From Bacillota bacterium (lineage in GTDB: Bacteria; Bacillota; Clostridia; Acetivibrionales; DTU013): a stretch of DNA of 64,000 nucleotides. Below, one piece after another: positions 60,652-64,000 of this stretch (positions within the stretch are counted from its first letter, which is position 1; each line of letters starts with the position of its first letter). The notes beneath the pieces are model-generated. The model worked only from the letters and a program-made list of their open reading frames with translations. It was not told where the DNA came from and did no database searches. The translations under genes were made by a program, and so were the position numbers. The stretch spans positions 174,967 to 238,966 of the forward strand of contig JAEZRE010000018.1 of the NCBI GenBank assembly GCA_023412915.1, in the 5' to 3' direction.

Positions 60652-62274
60652 ATGGATCGCAGAGAAGCTTTCAACAACGTAAATGACGGTATTTATCAAA
60701 TTTCATATGAAAACGACGGCGTTTATTTATCCGTTTATCCGCCTGTAGGAAGCGGAAGACGCGTTGATCTGCAGACTGTGCTCGACCGTCTTGCGCGGAA
60801 GAAAATCAGGAATTTCAACAGGGATATTGTACAGCTTGTAGTTACCAAGGCGGAAAAGACCCCGGTGAAGATCGCCGGTCCGCAGGAAGAGATCAGAGTC
60901 GACGTTACAGCCAATGTTACAACGTCGCCGGACAAAATGAAGGCTTACATATCCTTCAATCCTCCCGAAAACGGCCGCATGATGACGCTTGAGGAAGTAC
61001 TGGACCAGCTTGGAAAAAGCAGCGTAATCTACGGTATCAACAGGACAAATCTTGAAACTATAGTAAAATATCCGGTATACAATGAAATGATATGCGTAGC
61101 GGAAGGAACTCCACCTGCAAACGGACAGAACGGAAAGGTTGAGTTTCACTTCGATATAAAAAGAGAGTCGAAGCCCACCATACTTGAGGATGGCAGGGTC
61201 GATTTCAGAGAACTCAATCTTATTCAGAGCGCAGAACAAGGACAGATGCTTTGCTCTTTGACTCCTCCGGTTCGCGGAACGACAGGCAAAACTGTCTGCG
61301 GCATAGATATCCCCGCGCTTGACGGGAAGCCCGCGGTATTGCCGAAAGGCCGCAACGTAAGCGTTACTGAGGACGGACAGGCTCTGATCGCGAATATAAG
61401 CGGCCAGATTAACTATATAGATGGCAAGGTCAATATATTTTCCACCTATGAAGTGCCGGCCGATGTGGATAATTCCACCGGCAATATCAATTTTATAGGA
61501 AATGTCATTATCAGGGGCAATGTGCTCTCCGGATTCGTGGTTGAGGCCGGAGGAACCGTCGAGGTTGTCGGCGTTGCAGAAGGCGCTATTATCAAAGCCG
61601 GCGGGGACATCATACTAAGACGCGGTATGCAGGGCATGGGCAAGGGAGTGCTCGTCAGCGGCGGCGATATCATTGCAAGATATATTGAAAACTGTAATGT
61701 TGAAGCAAGAAACGACATCAAGGCGGAAGCCGTAATGCACAGTTATATCAAATGCGGTAACAAGCTCGAGCTTTCAGGCAAAAAAGGCCTGCTTGTCGGC
61801 GGAAACTGCAAGGTCGGGAAAGAAATCACAGCAAAGGTGATAGGCTCGCATCTCGGTACCGTGACCGATATAGAAGTCGGCGTGGATCCGACGATCAGGG
61901 AGCGATATAAAGCTGTAAAGGAAGAGCTCATAAAATCTGAAACCGACCTCAAAAAAGCGGAACAGGCAATAACGATATTGAAGAAACTCGAAATGGCGGG
62001 CGCACTTACCCCGGAAAAGCAGGAGATGCTGGCAAAGAGCGTCAGAACGAAGGTTTTCCTTACAAACCGTTTTTCGGAATTGAAGGAGGAAATGGCTGCC
62101 CTGGAATCGAAACTCCAACAGGATGCTTACGGAAAAATAAGGTGCTATAATTTTATATATCCCGGAACCAAGGTTGCAATAGGCTCGTGTATGATGTACG
62201 TAAAGGAAAACCTGCAATACTGTTCATTATACAGAGATGGCGCCGACATCAGGGTGGGCGGTATCGATAAATGA
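60652..62274 (+). CDS. FapA/DUF342 family protein
   Basis: The 540-residue protein has a variable N-terminal region, the DUF342 core (GTTGKTVCGIDIPAL, INYIDGKVNIFSTYEVP), a beta-helix-like stretch with repeated GGxI turns (GGTVEVVGVAEGAIIKAGGD, SGGDIIARYIENCNVEARND) and a coiled coil (~415-495). It matches the flagellar assembly FapA family, implicated in polar flagellar placement in Vibrio; the role here is inferred from its place after the motility sigma gene. Confidence 0.87.
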   Translation: MDRREAFNNVNDGIYQISYENDGVYLSVYPPVGSGRRVDLQTVLDRLARKKIRNFNRDIVQLVVTKAEKTPVKIAGPQEEIRVDVTANVTTSPDKMKAYISFNPPENGRMMTLEEVLDQLGKSSVIYGINRTNLETIVKYPVYNEMICVAEGTPPANGQNGKVEFHFDIKRESKPTILEDGRVDFRELNLIQSAEQGQMLCSLTPPVRGTTGKTVCGIDIPALDGKPAVLPKGRNVSVTEDGQALIANISGQINYIDGKVNIFSTYEVPADVDNSTGNINFIGNVIIRGNVLSGFVVEAGGTVEVVGVAEGAIIKAGGDIILRRGMQGMGKGVLVSGGDIIARYIENCNVEARNDIKAEAVMHSYIKCGNKLELSGKKGLLVGGNCKVGKEITAKVIGSHLGTVTDIEVGVDPTIRERYKAVKEELIKSETDLKKAEQAITILKKLEMAGALTPEKQEMLAKSVRTKVFLTNRFSELKEEMAALESKLQQDAYGKIRCYNFIYPGTKVAIGSCMMYVKENLQYCSLYRDGADIRVGGIDK

Positions 62275-62337
62275 TTGCACTGCAGCAGGTCGCCTTGCCG
62301 CAGATATAGGTAGCTGAAATGCTGGGAAGTGAAAAAA

Positions 62338-62658
62338 ATGCCTATTAAGCCGATTGATTTTCAAATCATGGTACCAAGGACGATGGATGCGGCAAAGATC
62401 ACCAATGACGAAGCCCATAAAAATCAGGCCTTGCTCCAGCAGCAGGCGACTGCAACACAGCACAAGGCCGACAATACTTTGAAAACCGTTTACTCGCGCT
62501 CGCAGGCTCAGAATGTAAGGATAACCGAAAAGCAGAGGGATGCAGGGCAGAACAAAAAGAAAAAGAAGGACGGGCAGGAACGCGAAGCTACGGCGGACGA
62601 CAGTGGAAACAAACCCGCCAGGCCGATAAGGACTTCCACGATTGACATCAAGATATGA
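62338..62658 (+). CDS. Small hydrophilic protein of unknown function
   Basis: The 106-residue protein starts MPIKPIDFQIMVPRTMDAAK, is rich in Lys, Gln, Asp and Ala, and has no membrane segment. A short conserved-looking start and a basic centre (QNKKKKKDGQER) are the only features. ATG 62338 follows GGGAAGTG. The position in the motility operon is the only hint of function. Confidence 0.7.
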   Translation: MPIKPIDFQIMVPRTMDAAKITNDEAHKNQALLQQQATATQHKADNTLKTVYSRSQAQNVRITEKQRDAGQNKKKKKDGQEREATADDSGNKPARPIRTSTIDIKI

Positions 62659-62776
62659 CGAGGAATATAATATCAGCTATAATACTAGGAATATATTTTT
62701 ACAAAAGATAAGAACGGATTTCGCCGGCGGCGTTTTTAACCCGCAGCTGCGGTGATGATCGGTGTGAGGTGGAATA

Positions 62777-63490
62777 ATGAACGGTTTTTATGTCAGCATG
62801 ATTTTTTTCGGAATTTTGCTCGTACTGGTTTCACTTCTATTTATTGCCTTGGACAAAAGGAAAGTATTCAATTTCACTAAAAGCTTCGATGATAAAAAGC
62901 AGCAACTCACGGAGATACTTAATGACGCCGAGCAGATGATCGAAGAGCTCAACAAGTTCTCAGACTACATCGTAAACCAAATGGATCTGAAAAACGAGGA
63001 ACTCAATAAAAACCTGAAAATTGCCGAGGATAGAGTCCTTGCACTGGGCGAGCGGGTAAAGGTAATGAGTGTGGAAAGCTATACCGGCGCAGCAGCCAAT
63101 CCTGCGGTGGACGGTTCTTCTGTGCAGACTCCCGTTTCAGTCCTTCAAGCCTCAAGCCAAAGTAGCAGAGCGGTATCCGCATATATGCCGGAAGCCGCGG
63201 AAATTCACAAGCAATCGAACAACAACAGTATTGTAAGCGAAGCCGAAGCGGTTGAGGATAGCGGTAACAGGGAAAACACACAGGCAGCCGCGCTTCAGGA
63301 AAAAACAGCTGAAACGGTTTCATCGCCCTTGAAAAAGAAAGATAAGGTAATACCGCTGCGCAATAAGTACTCGGAGGTTATCAGGCTTTCCCAGCAGGGA
63401 ATGGAAAGCATCGATATCGCAAGAGGGCTTGGTATGGGCAAGGGTGAGGTCGAACTGATAATCGGCCTGCGCAGTGAACAGCTTCAATAA
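62777..63490 (+). CDS. Membrane-anchored coiled-coil protein, SwrB/DUF6115-like
   Basis: The 237-residue protein has an N-terminal membrane helix (MIFFGILLVLVSLLFIAL), a coiled coil (~30-90), a low-complexity Ser/Ala/Glu part and a C-terminal helix-turn-helix-like segment (YSEVIRLSQQGMESIDIARG, then GKGEVELIIGL). Architecture and location after the motility sigma gene resemble Bacillus SwrB, which promotes export gate assembly. Orthology is not certain. Confidence 0.72.
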   Translation: MNGFYVSMIFFGILLVLVSLLFIALDKRKVFNFTKSFDDKKQQLTEILNDAEQMIEELNKFSDYIVNQMDLKNEELNKNLKIAEDRVLALGERVKVMSVESYTGAAANPAVDGSSVQTPVSVLQASSQSSRAVSAYMPEAAEIHKQSNNNSIVSEAEAVEDSGNRENTQAAALQEKTAETVSSPLKKKDKVIPLRNKYSEVIRLSQQGMESIDIARGLGMGKGEVELIIGLRSEQLQ

Positions 63491-63500
63491 GGAGAGCCTT

Positions 63501-63773
63501 ATGAGCCGGTTTAATCTGAAGAGTCTTGTGCTGGGTATTGGGATCGGAATAATAATAACTGCTGTTGCCGGCATGATATTTGCTGCCGGACGGGATCCGA
63601 TGGAAGGCGTTTCAAAGGAACAGATAATGGCACAGGCTGAAAAGTACGGCATGATCCGGTCTTCCATCCTGCAGGAGAGCATTTCGGGGGCACAGGCGGA
63701 GACGTCGCAGACAGGGCTTACGGCGGCGGGAGCTCAAACGGGTCTCGTTCAAGGAAGCGTATCAAGCAAATAA
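63501..63773 (+). CDS. Small membrane protein at the end of the motility operon
   Basis: The 90-residue protein has one membrane helix (LVLGIGIGIIITAVAGMIFAA) and a short outside part beginning GRDPMEGVSKEQIMAQAEKYGM, then a Gly/Ala/Thr/Gln-rich tail. ATG 63501 has AAGGAGAG upstream. The ATG lies ten bases after the SwrB-like gene. Its function is unknown. Confidence 0.7.
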   Translation: MSRFNLKSLVLGIGIGIIITAVAGMIFAAGRDPMEGVSKEQIMAQAEKYGMIRSSILQESISGAQAETSQTGLTAAGAQTGLVQGSVSSK

Positions 63774-63881
63774 TATCGGACGAGCAGTGCTTAAAGCGGT
63801 CAGGGACGCCATTACGGCTGCCGAGGCAGCAGCGGTATAAGGTCGGCAGTTTAAAATCTGTATTTGCAAGGTTCGATCCGG
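63774..63881. other. Intergenic segment before the tRNA promoter
   Basis: No gene, strong hairpin or terminator is visible in this stretch, so where the motility transcript ends is unclear. Confidence 0.4.
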
Positions 63882-63910
63882 TTGACAATACTTCAAGGCT
63901 GTTGTATAAT
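63882..63910 (+). promoter_or_regulatory. Consensus sigma-A promoter of the tRNA-Leu gene
   Basis: A perfect TTGACA (63882-63887) and a perfect TATAAT (63905-63910) are separated by the ideal 17 bases, 27 bases before the tRNA. Confidence 0.92.
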
Positions 63911-63937
63911 TCTTTTTGCGGCATTAACGCTATATGT

Positions 63938-64000
63938 GCCGGTGTGATGGAATTGGCAGACGTAGTGGACTCAAAATCCACCGGTAGCGATACCGTGCCG
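63938..64000 (+). tRNA. tRNA-Leu(CAA), cut by the window end
   Basis: The acceptor strand GCCGGTG, D-arm GGAATTGGCAGAC and anticodon arm GTGGA-CTCAAAA-TCCAC give anticodon CAA (codon UUG). The long variable arm of a class II tRNA follows (CGGTAGCGATACCG). The T-arm and 3' end lie outside the window. Confidence 0.93.

Noticed and set aside
62700..62735. CGCCGGCGGCG followed by five T residues as a terminator before the SwrB-like gene
   Set aside because: The stem would be only four base pairs with a three-base loop, too weak to support.
1..64000. CRISPR arrays, prophage, toxin-antitoxin or restriction systems
   Set aside because: I saw no regularly spaced repeats, phage structural genes, or defence-related protein motifs on either strand.

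Overview
The window comes from a motile, endospore-forming, Gram-positive bacterium of the Clostridia. Evidence: the spoIIGA-sigE-sigG cluster downstream of ftsA-ftsZ, a Bacillus/Clostridium-type flagellar operon with fliY, flhF-flhG, cheC and cheD, abundant GGAGG-type ribosome binding sites and frequent GTG/TTG starts. The gene order (truncated murA, ftsQ, sbp, ftsA, ftsZ, spoIIGA, sigE, sigG, ylmC, nrdR; then yifB, dprA, topA, trmFO, flagellar operon) resembles the cellulolytic cluster III clostridia (Acetivibrio/Ruminiclostridium relatives). That family-level placement is inference only.

Layout. 1-4.4 kb: a homocysteine methyltransferase ending in an incomplete pterin-binding domain, a decayed IS3-family (IS150-like) element carrying an AT-rich GNAT acetyltransferase between its broken transposase genes, and an RlmI-type rRNA methyltransferase on the minus strand. 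4.6-6.5 kb: an LTA-synthase-like membrane sulfatase, minus strand. 6.6-11.3 kb: the division cluster, beginning with a MurA that lacks its first ~100 residues, then ftsQ, sbp, ftsA and ftsZ, closed by a strong terminator. 11.6-15.2 kb: spoIIGA, sigE, sigG (with a candidate forespore promoter), ylmC and nrdR. 15.3-23.4 kb: a sugar-uptake module: YesM/YesN-type two-component system, two CUT1 permeases, a small lipoprotein, and a substrate-binding protein with an N-terminal Ig-like (BIG2) domain; it has no ATPase gene and ends in a terminator. 23.6-30.2 kb: yifB, dprA, topA, trmFO.

30.4-63.8 kb: one tightly packed plus-strand flagellar/chemotaxis operon of about 38 genes: rod and basal body (flgBC, fliE, fliF), switch and export (fliGHIJ, a MotE-like protein, fliK, fliOPQR, flhBA), hook (flgD, a flagellar-operon protein, flgE, flbD), fliL, switch (fliM, fliY), cheY, flhF-flhG, a PilZ protein, cheBAWCD, the motility sigma factor, and four poorly characterised genes. 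I see no convincing internal terminator over 33 kb. motA/motB and codY, which often sit in this region in relatives, are absent. The window ends inside a tRNA-Leu(CAA) gene behind a near-perfect sigma-A promoter.

I found no CRISPR array, prophage, defence island or clearly novel multi-gene system. The most notable items are: the IS with an embedded acetyltransferase; the truncated murA at an apparent breakpoint; the BIG2-fused binding protein without a lipobox next to a separate small lipoprotein; an in-phase repeat linker in DprA; a REP-like hairpin between fliH and fliI; three consecutive hairpins between fliL and fliM; and the uncharacterised genes around the motility sigma factor.
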